A stretch of DNA of 5,749 nucleotides from Clostridia bacterium (GTDB taxonomy: Bacteria; Bacillota; Clostridia; Oscillospirales; CAG-272): assembly GCA_017540285.1 (NCBI GenBank), contig JAFYBI010000293.1:1-5749 (forward strand), read 5' to 3'. The notes beneath the pieces were generated by a model. It made no database searches, had not been told where the DNA came from, and saw nothing but the letters and a program-made list of their open reading frames with translations. The position numbers were made by a program, and so were the translations under genes. Every line of letters starts with the position of its first letter. The stretch's first letter is position 1. This document shows positions 5,485-5,749 of this stretch, piece by piece.

Positions 5485-5522
5485 AGGAGGCGAACGAGAA
5501 CGACTGCCGCGAGGAGGAACGC

Positions 5523-5749
5523 ATGGCTGAACCCCGACTGATCGAGATGGACCGCTGGCCCCGCGCCGCGCATTACCGCCACTTCACGGATTACCCCTGC
5601 GCCGTTTCCCTGACGGACGAGATCGACGTGACCGCTCTGCGCCGCGCATGCAGGACGGCGGGCGTGTCCTTCACGGCGGCGATCCTCTGGTGCGCCGCGT
5701 CGACCGTCAACGCGCACGAGGAATTCCGCCTGACGGAGCTCGACGCGCC
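5523..5749 (+). CDS. Chloramphenicol acetyltransferase-like protein (partial, 5' end only)
   Basis: Only the first 75 codons are present, and the frame runs off the right edge. The N-terminus follows the pattern of class A chloramphenicol acetyltransferases (CAT). MDRWPRAAHYRHF (9-21) matches the family's W-x-R-x-x-H-F/Y start. YPCAVSLTDEIDVTALRRA (24-42) and VSFTAAILWCAASTVNAHEE (48-67) match the next two blocks, and FRL (68-70) follows. These enzymes transfer acetyl from acetyl-CoA to chloramphenicol as cytoplasmic trimers. The catalytic histidine lies near the C-terminus, outside the window, so activity cannot be judged. Many CatA-like genes in clostridial chromosomes have no proven drug resistance role, so another acetyl acceptor is possible. 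AGGAGG lies five bases before the ATG and the gene has its own promoter. Confidence 0.85.
   Translation, partial: MAEPRLIEMDRWPRAAHYRHFTDYPCAVSLTDEIDVTALRRACRTAGVSFTAAILWCAASTVNAHEEFRLTELDA

Noticed and set aside
5399..5522. Leader-peptide attenuator before the CAT-like gene
   Set aside because: The predicted leader is only about 32 bases and contains no short reading frame or competing hairpins of the type seen before inducible cat genes.
4708..5541. A 277-codon plus-strand open frame overlapping the zinc-ribbon gene
   Set aside because: It starts with a TTG inside the -35 element, is Arg-rich, and is a frame-shadow of the zinc-ribbon protein. It runs through a strong terminator and into the CAT-like gene in the wrong frame.

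Overview
The window looks like chromosomal DNA from a GC-rich member of the Firmicutes, most likely a gut- or rumen-type clostridium (Oscillospirales- or Christensenellales-like). This is inferred from three things: AGGAGG-type ribosome binding sites in front of most genes, sigma-A type promoters (TTGACA/TATAAT) and U-tract hairpin terminators, and protein families that are common in such genomes. No rRNA, tRNA, CRISPR array or insertion sequence was seen. Coding is dense, standard-code and strongly GC-biased, so the antisense strands carry long spurious open frames.

Layout, left to right. Bases 1-221 hold no convincing gene. They contain a run of inverted repeats (1-13, 24-36, 40-59, 94-127), then a terminator-like hairpin at 153-203. 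Four genes follow on the minus strand: a cupin D-lyxose isomerase-like sugar isomerase (222-893), a small von Willebrand A (vWA) metal-binding protein (975-1604), a macro-domain protein with an extra C-terminal helix-turn-helix-like domain (1709-2875), and a secreted GxGYxYP-family lipoprotein, a putative glycoside hydrolase (2890-4596). Two genes lie on the plus strand: a zinc-ribbon/coiled-coil/membrane protein of unknown function (4799-5398), and the start of a chloramphenicol acetyltransferase-like gene that runs off the right edge (5523 onward).

Transcription units. The lipoprotein and macro genes form one operon: they are 14 bases apart, and the macro ribosome binding site directly follows the lipoprotein stop. 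The operon is driven by a near-perfect promoter at 4634-4662 and ends at a hairpin at 1669-1698. The vWA gene has its own extended -10 promoter just past that hairpin. The sugar isomerase gene also has its own promoter (932-960), with no clear terminator separating it from the vWA gene. The zinc-ribbon gene is divergent from the lipoprotein operon, has its own promoter (4708-4736), and ends at a UUCG-tetraloop terminator. The CAT-like gene then has a further independent promoter (5456-5484).

How the genes may work together. The macro-HTH protein and the vWA protein are the most likely functional pair, as an ADP-ribose-sensing or deacylating protein next to a MIDAS-type adaptor. That is inferred from adjacency and family knowledge only. 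The lipoprotein and the lyxose isomerase both suggest carbohydrate use. The most notable non-coding signal is an identical 8-mer, ATCAAAGA, placed three bases after the -10 hexamer in both divergent promoters between the lipoprotein and zinc-ribbon genes.
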